From Micromonospora sp. U21 (GTDB lineage Bacteria > Actinomycetota > Actinomycetes > Mycobacteriales > Micromonosporaceae): a stretch of 64,000 nt of DNA. The translations under genes were made by a program, and so were the position numbers. Shown here piece after piece: positions 17,500 to 27,165 of this stretch (its first letter is position 1; each line of letters begins with the position of its first letter). Under the pieces are notes generated by a model. It ran no database searches. It had not been told where the DNA came from and was given only the letters and a program-made list of their open reading frames with translations. Where the stretch lies: NCBI RefSeq assembly GCF_018070045.1, contig NZ_JAGPYK010000013.1:1-64000 (forward strand), read 5' to 3'.

Positions 17500-19247
17500 C
17501 CCACCGTCTCCCTCATGTCACCCGTTCTACCGCCTTCCGGGGATCCGTCGGCCCGGTCCGGCCGGTCCGCCCCGGCGGACTGCTCCGGGGGCGTTGCCGG
17601 CGTCTCGTTCGCGGGCGCGGCGTCGCCGCTCGCGGCACCGGCCGCGGGGGCCTGCGGCGGCTCCGGCGAGTCGGTGGCAGCGGCTGCTGCCGCCTCGACG
17701 TCCTCGGGCAGCGCCGGCAGGGTGAACCGGATCGCCGTGCCTTCCGGTACGTCCGTGTCCACCCAGACCCGGCCGCCGTGATATTCCACGATCTTCTTGA
17801 CGATGGCCAACCCGATGCCGGTGCCCGGGTACGCGTCCTTCGAGTGCAGCCGCTGGAAGATCACGAAGATCTTGTCGGCGAACTCCGGCTCGATCCCGAT
17901 GCCGTTGTCCTGGCAGCTGATCTCCCACTCGGAGCCGACCAGCCGGGCCGAGATGTGCACCTTCGGCGGGGCGTCCGGGCGGCGGAACTTGATCGAGTTG
18001 CTGACCAGGTTGGCCATCAGGTTGGTGAGCAGCGGCTCCTCGCCCCGGATCACCGGCAGCTCGGTCCAGGTCAGCTCGGCGTCGGCGTACTGCCGGGCCG
18101 CCTCGGTCTGGCCGGCCACGTCGCCCATCACCTTGTTCAGGTCGACCTCGACGAAACCGTTGGTGAGCCGCCCGATCCGGGAGAACGCGAGCAGGTCGTT
18201 GATCAACCGCTGCATCCGCTGCGCACCGTCCACCGCGAAGGCGATGTACTGGTCGGCCCGCTCGTCGAGCTGACCGGCGTAGCGGCGCTGCAGCAGCTGG
18301 CAGAAGCTGGCGACCTTGCGCAGCGGCTCCTGAAGGTCGTGCGAGGCCACGTACGCGAACTGCTCCAGGTCACGGTTGGATCGGGTCAGCTCCTCGGCCT
18401 GCTTCTGCAGCTGACTGTTGACCCACTCGATGCGCTCGCGGGCCTCCCGCACCTCGGCCAGGTCGGAGGCGATCTTCTGGCGCATCGCGTCCACGTCCGC
18501 GCCGAGTTGGACGAACTCCGGCGGGCCGGTGGTGGCGATGCCGTGCTGGTAGTCGCCCTTGGCGACCTCGCGGACCTGGTCGGCGAGCCCGATCAGCGGC
18601 CGGACCACCATCCGGTCCAGGGAGAGCAGCAGCACCGCACCGGCGACGACCACCACCAGCGCGGCGATGATCAAGAGTGCGACCAGCAGGTTGCTGCTGT
18701 TGCGTACGTCAGCTGCGGACTGCTCCCGGGCCGCCAGGATCTCCTCCTGGAGGTCGTCGATCGCCGACCGGACCTCGTCGAACTGCTGCCGGGCCCCTTC
18801 GGTGACCAACGCCTGGCCCGCGCTGGTGCCGCTCTGCTCGGTGGTGGTGATGACCGGCACCGCCACCGACTGCCGCCACTGCTCGGCCCGCTCCTCGACG
18901 ATCCGCAGTTCCTGGCCGATCTCCGGGTAGTTGTCGAGCAGGGCCCGCATCGCGGCGACGACGCTCTTCTCCTGATCGAGTCCCGCCTGGTACGGGCTCA
19001 GGTCGTTCGGATCGCCGCTGACCGCGTACCCGCGGACCGCCGTCTCCTGGTCGAGCACCGCGTTGAGCAGTTCCTGCGACTGCACCCGAAGCGGGCCGGT
19101 CTCGTTCAGGATGGCGTCGATCTGCGTGCGGTTGCGCGCGGCCATCGCCGCCTCGGCCCCGGCCAGGGCGATCAGCAGCACGCCCACGACGGTGAGCAGG
19201 GTGATGACCCGACGGCGCAGACTCCAGCCGCCGACCACCGGCCTCAC
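17496..19247 (-). CDS. CHASE3-HAMP sensor histidine kinase
   Basis: The 583-residue protein has a first membrane helix (about 12-34), an extracytoplasmic CHASE3 domain (NAVLDQETAVRGYAVSGD is its hallmark), a second helix (about 190-212), HAMP, a short coiled coil, HisKA with ASHDLQEPLRKV, and HATPase_c with NLVSNSIKFR, DNGIGIE and GTGIGLAIVKK. The C-terminal about 65 residues are Ala/Pro-rich and disordered. It overlaps both flanking genes by 4 nt, so co-translation with the SpoIIE phosphatase and the Rcp1-like receiver is likely. The signal is unknown. Confidence 0.94.
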   Translation of the reverse strand: MRPVVGGWSLRRRVITLLTVVGVLLIALAGAEAAMAARNRTQIDAILNETGPLRVQSQELLNAVLDQETAVRGYAVSGDPNDLSPYQAGLDQEKSVVAAMRALLDNYPEIGQELRIVEERAEQWRQSVAVPVITTTEQSGTSAGQALVTEGARQQFDEVRSAIDDLQEEILAAREQSAADVRNSSNLLVALLIIAALVVVVAGAVLLLSLDRMVVRPLIGLADQVREVAKGDYQHGIATTGPPEFVQLGADVDAMRQKIASDLAEVREARERIEWVNSQLQKQAEELTRSNRDLEQFAYVASHDLQEPLRKVASFCQLLQRRYAGQLDERADQYIAFAVDGAQRMQRLINDLLAFSRIGRLTNGFVEVDLNKVMGDVAGQTEAARQYADAELTWTELPVIRGEEPLLTNLMANLVSNSIKFRRPDAPPKVHISARLVGSEWEISCQDNGIGIEPEFADKIFVIFQRLHSKDAYPGTGIGLAIVKKIVEYHGGRVWVDTDVPEGTAIRFTLPALPEDVEAAAAAATDSPEPPQAPAAGAASGDAAPANETPATPPEQSAGADRPDRADGSPEGGRTGDMRETVG

Positions 19248-20461
19248 CGGCCACCGCCACGGCTGACCAGCAGCATGGCCACGTCGTCAGCGAGCGGGCC
19301 ACCGTTGATCTGCTCGGCCCGGCCGACCAGCCAGGCCGGCAGATCAGGCAGTGCGACCTCGCGGTTGGCCGGCTCGTCGAGCAGCCCGTTCAGACCCGGC
19401 ACGTCGAGCCGTTCGTCGCCGGCGCCCACCCGCCCCTCGATCAGGCCGTCGGTGTACATCAGCAGGGACCAGTCATCGGTGTCGAACTCCAGGTCGTAGG
19501 CGATCGGCCGGCGGGGTCGTACGCCCAGCAGCCGGCCACCGGGCGCGGGCACCGGGGCGACCCGGCCGTTGGCGAGCAGCAGCGGCGGCGGGTGCCCGGC
19601 GAGCCGGACGGTGGCCCGGTTGGCGTCCAGGTCCAGGCGGGTGGTGGCCACCGTCGCGAAGATCTCCTGGAGACGGCGCTCGCTCATCAGCACCTGCTCC
19701 AGCGCCGGCAGCACCTCGTCGTCCGGCACCTTGGCCAGCGCCAGGGCCCGCCAGGCCACCCGCAGCTCCACGCCGAGCGCGGCCTCGTCCACGCCGTGCC
19801 CGCAGACGTCCCCGACGATCAGGTCGAGACGGTCCGGACGGGTCTGCACCACGTCGAAGAAGTCCCCGCCGATCAGCGCGGCGTGCCGGCCCGGCCGGTA
19901 GAAGGTGTGCACGGCGACCTGGTCGGTCGTCATCAGCGGCTGGGGCAGCAGGCCGCGTTCGAGCCGAGCAGACTCGGCCTGGCGCAGCTCGACCTCGCGC
20001 AACCGGCGGGCGTTCACGTCGGCGCGCTTGCGCTCCACCGCGTAGCGCAGCGCCCGGGTCAGCAGCACCCCGTCCACCTGGCCCTTGACCAGGTAGTCCT
20101 GCGCACCCTCGGCGACCGCCACGATGCCCAGGTGCTCGTCTGACCGGCCGGTCAGCACGCAGACCGCGGCGCCACTGGACATCTCCAGCACCTGGCGCAG
20201 CCCGTCCAGCCCCTGCGCGTCCGGCAGGCCCAGATCGAGCAGGACGCAGTCGACGTCGGTCATCCGCCGCCGCGCCTCGCTGAGGCTGCTGGCGATCAGC
20301 AGGTCGATCATCGAGTTCGTTTCGGCTAGCAGCTCACCGACCAGGAAGGCGTCGCCCTCGTCGTCCTCCACCAGCAGCACTCGCAACCGCTCACCGGGCG
20401 GCAGGTTGGCGTGCCGCGCCAGGCCGCCGTGCGGGTAGGGCACCACGGGGGAACCGGTCAT
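19244..20461 (-). CDS. Receiver-SpoIIE (PP2C) phosphatase response regulator
   Basis: ATG at 20461 with GGGGAG 6 nt upstream gives 405 residues; longer in-frame readings lack a good ribosome site. The N-terminal receiver has LVEDDEGDAF, Asp in CVLLDLGLPDAQ and Lys in YLVKGQ. After a helical linker, the PP2C/SpoIIE domain shows GGDFFDVV, GDVCGHG and DDVAMLLV. Likely output is dephosphorylation of an anti-sigma-factor antagonist, typical of actinobacterial partner-switching. First gene of the four-gene operon. Confidence 0.93.
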   Translation of the reverse strand: MTGSPVVPYPHGGLARHANLPPGERLRVLLVEDDEGDAFLVGELLAETNSMIDLLIASSLSEARRRMTDVDCVLLDLGLPDAQGLDGLRQVLEMSSGAAVCVLTGRSDEHLGIVAVAEGAQDYLVKGQVDGVLLTRALRYAVERKRADVNARRLREVELRQAESARLERGLLPQPLMTTDQVAVHTFYRPGRHAALIGGDFFDVVQTRPDRLDLIVGDVCGHGVDEAALGVELRVAWRALALAKVPDDEVLPALEQVLMSERRLQEIFATVATTRLDLDANRATVRLAGHPPPLLLANGRVAPVPAPGGRLLGVRPRRPIAYDLEFDTDDWSLLMYTDGLIEGRVGAGDERLDVPGLNGLLDEPANREVALPDLPAWLVGRAEQINGGPLADDVAMLLVSRGGGR

Positions 20462-20749
20462 GCCGACTCCCCGGTGCGGCCGGGTCACCGCCGCGAGGCG
20501 CGGGAGATCGCTGGTGATGTCGGGCTCCTTCCGAGTGCCCTGCTGATCCTGTATTAGACAACGGTCGCACACAACACGACGGCCTCGGCGCGGCCGGGGA
20601 TGGGCCGCATCACTGTCCCGCCGAAGGACAAACCGGGCGTGCTCAAGGCTCTGGCGTCCGGCCGTCCCACCCGACCAGCCATCCCACCCAGGGGCCGCCG
20701 GGAGGCAGGATGATGCCACCCCAGGCCCCACCATCCCCGAGGAGTTCCC

Positions 20750-23170
20750 GTGGGCGCACCCCCCACCCCCGCCACGACCGGCGTGCCGGTCCGCCCGGGT
20801 CCGGGCGTACCCGCCGCCGACCGCGCGCTGGCCCGGCCCCGCCGGCGACTCGCGGCCGCCACGGCCGCCCTCGCCGCGCTGGTCGCCGTCGGCGCCGGCA
20901 GCCTGCTCGACCTGCGCACCCCGGCCCCGACGCCGGCCGGCGCGCCCGTCGACGAGTTCAGCGCCAGCCGAGCGTACGAGGACGTCCAGGTCATCGCGGC
21001 CCGGTCGCACGTCGCCGGCAGCCCGGCCAACGACCAGGTCCGCGCGCACATCGAGCAGCGGCTACGCGGGCTGGGCCTGGAGACCGGGGTGCAGGACACC
21101 GTCGCCCCGGAAGCCGGCCAGCTCAGCGGAGCGGCGGGCGGGGCCACCCTGGCCCGGGTCCGCAACGTGGTGGCCCGGCTGCCCGGCACCGACCCGACCG
21201 GCCGGGTCTTCCTGGTCGCCCACTACGACTCGGTGCAGACCGGCGCGGGCGGCAACGACGACGCGGCCGGCACCTCCGCCATTCTGGAGGTCGCCCGGGC
21301 GCTGGCCGCCGGTCCCCGACCGCGCAACGACATCGTCTTCGTGCTGACCGACGCCGAGGAGGCGTGCCTCTGCGGCGCGTCCGCGTTCGCCGCCAGCCAC
21401 CCGCTGGCTGCCGACGGTGGAGTGGTGCTCAACCTGGAGGCGCGTGGCTCCACCGGCCCGGTGATCATGTTTGAGACGTCGCGGAACAACGCGAAGCTGG
21501 TGGACGTCTTCGGCCGCGCCGCCCCGCACCCGGTCGGCACCTCGTTCGCGGTGGAGATCTACCGTGCGCTGCCCAACGACACCGACTTCACCGCGTTCCT
21601 GGACCAGAGGTTCGTCGGGCTGAACTCGGCGTACATCGACGGTGGCGCGATCTACCACACGCCGCTGGACACCCCCGCGGCCATGGACCGGGGCAGCCTC
21701 CAGTAGCACGGGGACAACGCGCTGGGCCTGGCCCGGGAGTTCGGTCGCACCGACCTGACCGACCTGCGCTCCGGGCACGACGCCACCTACTTCCCGGTCC
21801 CCGGCGGGCTGGTCCGCTACCCCGGCTGGCTCACCCTGCCGCTGGCACTGCTCGCGGTGCTCGCGGTGGCCGCGCTGGGCTGGTTGACCCGGCGCCGGGG
21901 CCGGGCCGGCACCGGCCGGCTCGCCGCCGGCTTCGGGCTGGCCCTGGTGCCGATCGTGGCCGCGCCGCTGGCCGCGCAACTGCTCTGGATGGCGATCACC
22001 GCGATCCGGCCGGGGTACGCCGAACTACTCGACCCGTACCGGCCGATCTGGTACCGGCTGGCCGTGCTGGCGCTCGCCGCCGCCATCCTGTTCACCTGGT
22101 ACGCGCTGACCCGCCGCCGGATCGGGCCGGCCGCGCTCGCCGTCGGTGGGCTCGCCTGGCTGGCCCTGCTCGGGGTGCTGCTCGCTGTCGCGGTGCCCGG
22201 CGGCGCGTACCTCACCACCCTGCCGGCGCTCGCCGGCGCCATCGGCGGCCTGCTCGCGCTGCGTACCCGGCAGACCGGGCCGTGGCCGGTGGTGGCGGTG
22301 ACCGCCGCCGGAGCGGTCGGCGTGGTCATCCTGCTGCCCACCGTGGTGCTGCTCTTCCCCGCGCTCGGGATGGCGATGGGCGGGGTGGCCGCGCTGGTCG
22401 CGGTGCTGCTCGGCCTGACCGCGCTTCCGGTGGTCGACCTGCTGCACCCGCAGGCCGGCGGCCAGCGCGGGCTTGTCGCGCTGCGGGCCCGGCGGCTCGC
22501 GGTGCTGCCGGCCGGGGCCGCCGCCCTGGCGGCGGCGGTGCTCGCCGGGGTCGGGCTGGCCGTCGACCGGTTCGACGCCGCCCACCCCGCGCCCACCCAC
22601 CTGATGTACGCGATGGACGCGGGCACCGGCCAGGCCCGCTGGCTGAGCCACGAGAGCGACCCGCAGCCGTGGACGGACGGCTACGTGGACGGGGTGACCA
22701 ACGTCGGCGACGACTTCCCCGGGCTGGGCGACGGTGAGCTACGGACCGGCCCGGCGCAGCCGGCGAGCCTGCCGGCGCCGAAGCTGGAGGTGCTGGCCGA
22801 CTCCGGTTCCGGCGGCGAACGGACGCTCCGGCTGCGGCTCACCCCGCAGCGGGCGGTCCGGCTCGCCACCCTGCACGTCGACACGTCGACCGCCACCGTG
22901 CTGCGGGCCGAGGTGGCCGGCCGTTCGGTGCCGGTGGAGCCCCGCGAGGGCAAGTGGGGCTTCGGGCTGGTCTTCCACGCCCCGCCAGCGGAGGGGATCG
23001 AGGTCACGCTGACCCTGCGGCCGATCGCCGGGCAGGTGGCGCTGCGGGCGATGGACGCCAGTGACGGGCTGGACGCGCTGCCCGGCTTCCGCCCCCGGCC
23101 ACCGGCCGTCGGCATCGTCGGCTCGCACAGCTCGGAGATGCTGGCGGTCGCCCGCACCTACCCCATCTGA
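20750..23170 (+). pseudogene. M28 metallopeptidase-membrane protein interrupted by in-frame TAG
   Basis: GTG 20750 follows GAGGAG. The first 318 codons encode a signal/membrane anchor and an M28 aminopeptidase domain (VAHYDSVQTGAGGNDDAAG, LTDAEEACLCG, FTAFLDQ, YHTPLDTP). At 21704-21706 a TAG stops the frame after GSLQ, yet the same frame continues without another stop to 23170 with HGDNALGLAREFG, the usual next block, and then several membrane helices and a C-terminal beta-rich domain. Intact length would be 806 residues, right for this multi-domain family. A C-to-T change of a CAG would create it. The 318-residue peptidase half may still be made; a GTG at 21857 could restart the membrane half. 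Confidence 0.85.
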
Positions 23171-23180
23171 CGAGTGGTCC

Positions 23181-23217
23181 GGTGGTCCGGCGGGCATTTC
23201 GCCTCCGCCGGACCACC
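23181..23217 (+). terminator. 13-bp perfect hairpin after the M28 gene
   Basis: GGTGGTCCGGCGG (23181-23193) pairs exactly with 23205-23217 across an 11-nt loop, 10 nt after the stop at 23170. It sits between convergent genes, so it may end transcription from both sides. There is no T-run, as is common in actinobacteria. Confidence 0.65.
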
Positions 23218-23276
23218 GGCTCCGCGTACCGACCGGAAATGCCGCGCGCCGTTCCGGTTCGCACGGTGAAATGCGC

Positions 23277-23768
23277 TCAGCCCACCGCTTCGGGTTGGCC
23301 GGCGCCGCTACGGCGCCAGCGGTTTCCGTCGTGATCGGTGAAAGTGAGATCCACCAGAACGGCGTCGGCGGCCGCGCGTAACCGATGCTCCGCCGTGACG
23401 GTGACGAACAGTTCGTGACTCTCCCGCCCATGTATCCGGCGGACCTGTTTCGCCCCGGCCAGGTCCGTCGGTGTGCCGTCCGGATCGTCGGACGGGACGA
23501 GCCGCGGCAGCACCGACACGTCGAGGACCGGGGCGTCGCTCTCGTTGGCCACGACGACCCGCAGCACCGAGTTGCCGCGGATCTCGGCGACCGCCGAGAC
23601 CAGCCGGGCCTGGGTGGCCCGGACCCGCAGCTCGTCGGTGCGGCGGGCGCGGATCTCCCGGCGCAGCCCGAGGTAGACGAACAGGACGCTGGCGATGGAG
23701 CCGACCGCGCCGAACCAGTCCGGCACGGAACCCCAGTCGGCGGTGTCCTGGTATGGCAACCAGTTCAT
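23277..23768 (-). CDS. Small single-pass membrane protein, function unknown
   Basis: ATG 23768 (MNWLPYQDTADWG) gives 163 residues; an upstream ATG at 23825 would add a less likely 19-residue lead. One membrane segment (about 15-32, FGAVGSIASVLFVYLGL) is followed by a charged stretch RREIRARRTDE and a beta-rich cytoplasmic domain ending LTFTDHDGNRWRRSG. It resembles the many short actinobacterial membrane proteins with a C-terminal immunoglobulin-like fold. It is divergent from the STAND NTPase gene with 250 nt between, which might share control. Confidence 0.75.
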   Translation of the reverse strand: MNWLPYQDTADWGSVPDWFGAVGSIASVLFVYLGLRREIRARRTDELRVRATQARLVSAVAEIRGNSVLRVVVANESDAPVLDVSVLPRLVPSDDPDGTPTDLAGAKQVRRIHGRESHELFVTVTAEHRLRAAADAVLVDLTFTDHDGNRWRRSGAGQPEAVG

Positions 23769-24018
23769 GCGTCCATCGTGGAGGTACCGCGCGACTGACG
23801 AGCACGGCGGATCGGCCCGAATCAACGGCGAAATGGAAATCGCGGCACCGATTCCGGTCGCCCGCGTGGCCTAAACGGAGAGTGTGCAAGCCAGTACGGG
23901 CGTGGATACCCTTGCGGTTGACGTGGCGCGGGTGCCAACCCCTCCGACCGTCCACTAGCTGGACCTGATCTATTCGTCGCCCGCCCCGCAGCAATTTCGC
24001 CACCGAAGGGGGGTCGCA

Positions 24019-26202
24019 TTGACTGCGGACGTTCCACCCGAGGACCACGGCGTGCCCCGGCCGGCCTACGACCGGCCGAGTCGCGTCTCCGTCGACCCGC
24101 CCCTCGGGCGGCTGGACTGCCCTCTGCACGGGCGGGACGACCTGATCGACGACATCATGCAGCCACGACAGGCCGCCGGCGACCGGCCTTCGGTGCACAT
24201 CCTGTGCGGCATGGGCGGCTCCGGCAAGAGCCACGTCGCGCTGGAGATCGCCCGCCGGGCCCGGGCGGACGGCCGGACCGTCTGGTGGGTGCAGGCGGGC
24301 CGACTCAACTCCGGCATGCGTGAGGTGGTCAGCCAGCTCGGCGCCTCGGAGACCCAGGTCGACCAGGCCTGGGCCGGAATGATCAGCGCTACCGACCTGG
24401 TCTGGCGCTACCTCAACCAGGCGGGGCAACCCTGGCTGCTGATCTTCGACAGCGTGGACGAGCCCGGCACGCTCGGCCCCACCGACGGGGTGCTCGCCGA
24501 CGGCACGGGCTGGCTGCGCTCCCCGGAGGCCGAGGACGGCATGGTCCTGGTGACCACCCGGGACGGCAACCGGGCCACCTGGGGCACCTGGTCGACGCTG
24601 CACCAGGTGCGCCCACTCGACGCCGACGCGGGCGCGCAGGTGCTGATCGACCGGGCCGGCGCCGGGGCCGGTGACCTGGCCGACGCCCGTGAGCTGGCCC
24701 GGGAGCTGGGCGGGTTGCCGCTCGCCCTGCGCGCCGCCGGCAACTACCTGCGATCGGTCAACGCCAGCCCGGTCTGGCGCGGCTCCTCCACCATCACCAC
24801 GTTCGTCGACTACCGGGCCGCGGTGGAGCGCCGGTTCCGCTCCCCGCGCGACGCCGCCGACGTCGACCTCGACGAGTCGCTCGGCCTGGAGATCGTCCGC
24901 GAGGTCGACGACATCTCGCTGGACCTGCTGGCCCGCCGCCAGCTCCAGCAGAGCCGGCCGCTGCTCAACGTGCTGGCCTGCCTGAGTGTCTCCCCGGTGC
25001 CCTACGAGGTGGTGCTCAAGCCGGCCATCCTCGCCGGGTCGCCACTCTTCGAGGGGCTCACCGGCCGACAGCGGGTGAAGGTGCTGGAGGGCATCGGCGA
25101 CCTCGCCCTGGTCGACTTCGACGTCCGGGAGGACGTCACCGACCCGGCCTTCGCGCACGTGCTGTCGCTGCACCCACTGGTGCACGCGATGTTCCGCGAC
25201 CGGGACGAGGTCCGTGAGCAGATCGCCGAGTACCACCGGGTGGTCATGCAACTTCTGCTCGCCGCCACCGAAGGGCTGAGCCCGGACGACTCGGCCGCCT
25301 GGGCCAACTGGGACGTGCTGGTGCCCCACCTGGTCGAGGCGGTGCGGGAATACCTCGCGCCGCAGAAGCAGAAGCACGACCCCGAGACGGTACGCCGAGC
25401 GCTGGAGCTGGCCCGGCTCACCGCCCGCTACCTCATCGCGGTCGGCCTGCCCGGCTCGGCCTTCGACATCCTGGACCCGATCGTCCGCGGCTGCGGCGCG
25501 TACGACCACGACCTGGACCGGCCGCAGATCCTGGCGCTGCGCCACGAGCTGGGCCGCACCTGGCTGGAGCGCAACCAGCCGGAGATGGCCGAGCGGGTGC
25601 TCCGCGACGTGATCGCGGACCGGACCAGGGTGCTGGGCAGCGACGACGCCGACACGTTGGCAAGCCGGCACAAGCTGACCAAGGCGATCATGGCCCAGCG
25701 CCAGTGGCCGGAGGCCGAGTTGGAGCTTCGGCAGATCGTCGCCGCGGAGGACCAGGTCCGCGGCCCGGAGCACTGGGACACCATGGTCGTGCGGCACAGC
25801 CTCGCGCTGGCCGTGCTCGCCCAGCACCGGGCGGAGGAGGCCGAGGAGATGCTGCACGCGATCCTCGAGGTCCGCTACCGCACCTGGCCGCTCAACCAGC
25901 CGGAGACCTGGCAGGCCCGGCACACGCTGGCCCGCTGCATGCAGGCACAGGGGCGGCTCGCCGAGGCGGAGGCCGAGCTGCGGGCCACCCTGGCGACCGT
26001 GGAGCCCCGGCACGCCGACCGCAGCGAGGTGCTCGCCATCCGGGCCACCCTGGCCGCGGTGCTGCTGCTCGACGGGCGGCTCGACCCGGCCATCGAGGCG
26101 TACGAGCAGCTCCTGGCCGACCGGCGGCGGCTGCTCGGGGACACCCACCTGGACACGCTCCAGGTGGAGCACGCACTGCGCCGCCTGCGCAACGGCGACT
26201 GA
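24019..26202 (+). CDS. STAND-class NTPase with C-terminal tetratricopeptide repeats
   Basis: TTG 24019 is preceded by AGGGGGGT about 6 nt upstream, giving 727 residues. A short polar lead runs into an NB-ARC-like NTPase: P-loop CGMGGSGKSH (about 64-71), Walker B WLLIFDSVDE, RNBS-like VTTRD and GGLPLALR. A winged-helix-like middle (LLNVLACLSVSPVPYEVVL) precedes at least five TPR-like units (about 510-727) of the kinesin-light-chain type. There is no N-terminal effector domain, so the output partner must be separate or absent. Signal-dependent oligomerisation is inferred from the class. Stop is 4 nt from the convergent neighbour. Confidence 0.9.
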   Translation: MTADVPPEDHGVPRPAYDRPSRVSVDPPLGRLDCPLHGRDDLIDDIMQPRQAAGDRPSVHILCGMGGSGKSHVALEIARRARADGRTVWWVQAGRLNSGMREVVSQLGASETQVDQAWAGMISATDLVWRYLNQAGQPWLLIFDSVDEPGTLGPTDGVLADGTGWLRSPEAEDGMVLVTTRDGNRATWGTWSTLHQVRPLDADAGAQVLIDRAGAGAGDLADARELARELGGLPLALRAAGNYLRSVNASPVWRGSSTITTFVDYRAAVERRFRSPRDAADVDLDESLGLEIVREVDDISLDLLARRQLQQSRPLLNVLACLSVSPVPYEVVLKPAILAGSPLFEGLTGRQRVKVLEGIGDLALVDFDVREDVTDPAFAHVLSLHPLVHAMFRDRDEVREQIAEYHRVVMQLLLAATEGLSPDDSAAWANWDVLVPHLVEAVREYLAPQKQKHDPETVRRALELARLTARYLIAVGLPGSAFDILDPIVRGCGAYDHDLDRPQILALRHELGRTWLERNQPEMAERVLRDVIADRTRVLGSDDADTLASRHKLTKAIMAQRQWPEAELELRQIVAAEDQVRGPEHWDTMVVRHSLALAVLAQHRAEEAEEMLHAILEVRYRTWPLNQPETWQARHTLARCMQAQGRLAEAEAELRATLATVEPRHADRSEVLAIRATLAAVLLLDGRLDPAIEAYEQLLADRRRLLGDTHLDTLQVEHALRRLRNGD

Positions 26203-26206
26203 CGGG

Positions 26207-27148
26207 TCAGTGCGGCGCGGCCGGGCCCAGGTCGCTCGGGTCGGTGTTGCCACCACAGATGATCACGGCGACCCGCTCCCCCGGCTGCGGCACGTACGCT
26301 CCGCCGACCAACGCGGCCAGCGCCGCAGCACCGCCCAGCTCGGCCGCGACCCGCAGCTCCGACCAGAGCAGTCGGCGCGCCCGCACCAGATCCTCGTCGC
26401 GGACCAGCACGGAGACCACCCCGGTCCGGCGGGCGGTGTCGAAGGCGATCTCGCCGATCCGCCGCGCACCCAGCGAGTCCGTGGCGATGCCACCCACCTC
26501 GATGTCGACCGGCCGACCCGCCTTCAGGGCGGAGTGCAGGGTGGGGATCTGCTCGGGCTCGACGGCGACGACGCGCACCGACCCGTCGAACCAACTGGCG
26601 ATGCCGGACACCAACCCACCACCGCCGACCGCCACCAGCACGGTGTCGATCCCGTCCACCTGCCGCTCCAGCTCCCGGCCGACGGTGCCCTGACCGGCCA
26701 CCACCTCCGGCTGGTCGTACGCGTGCACGACCAACGCGCCGGTTTCCCCGGCCCGCTGCGTGCTCGCCGCCAACGCCTCGGCGTAGTGCTGACCGACCTG
26801 GCGGACCTGTGCGCCCAGCCCGGCCAACCGCTGCACCTTCACCGGCGAGGCGGTGACCGGCACGAAGACCTCCGCCGGAACGCCCAGCGACCGGGCCGCG
26901 TAGGCGACGGCGAGGCCGTGGTTGCCGCCCGACGCGGCGATCACCCCGGCTGCCGGCAACGCCCCCTGGAGCATCCGGTTGAACACGCCGCGCGGCTTGA
27001 ACGAGCCGGTGTGCTGGTGCAACTCCAGTTTGAGGCTGAGCCGCCCTGGCACGCCCAGATCGGCACCGTCGATGGTCAGCACCGGGGTTTCCCGGACCCG
27101 CCCCTCGACCAGTGCCGCAGCCGCCTCGACGTCGCTTCTGTCCACCAT
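26207..27148 (-). CDS. PLP-dependent threonine/serine dehydratase-like enzyme
   Basis: ATG 27148 gives 313 residues. Fold-type II PLP features: SFKPRG with the Schiff-base Lys (about residue 50), ASGGNHGLAVAYAA, and the phosphate loop VAVGGGGLVSG. There is no regulatory ACT domain, so it is the short catabolic or serine-racemase-like type. It follows the 2-oxoglutarate-oxygenase-like gene by 17 nt and should be co-transcribed. A beta-hydroxy amino acid made by the oxygenase could be its substrate; that is speculation. Confidence 0.9.
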   Translation of the reverse strand: MVDRSDVEAAAALVEGRVRETPVLTIDGADLGVPGRLSLKLELHQHTGSFKPRGVFNRMLQGALPAAGVIAASGGNHGLAVAYAARSLGVPAEVFVPVTASPVKVQRLAGLGAQVRQVGQHYAEALAASTQRAGETGALVVHAYDQPEVVAGQGTVGRELERQVDGIDTVLVAVGGGGLVSGIASWFDGSVRVVAVEPEQIPTLHSALKAGRPVDIEVGGIATDSLGARRIGEIAFDTARRTGVVSVLVRDEDLVRARRLLWSELRVAAELGGAAALAALVGGAYVPQPGERVAVIICGGNTDPSDLGPAAPH

Positions 27149-27165
27149 GGGGAAAACGCCCTTCG

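Noticed and set aside
23308..26256. 982-codon minus-strand frame opposite the STAND gene
   Set aside because: No domain motifs, antisense composition, and it crosses the real membrane-protein gene.
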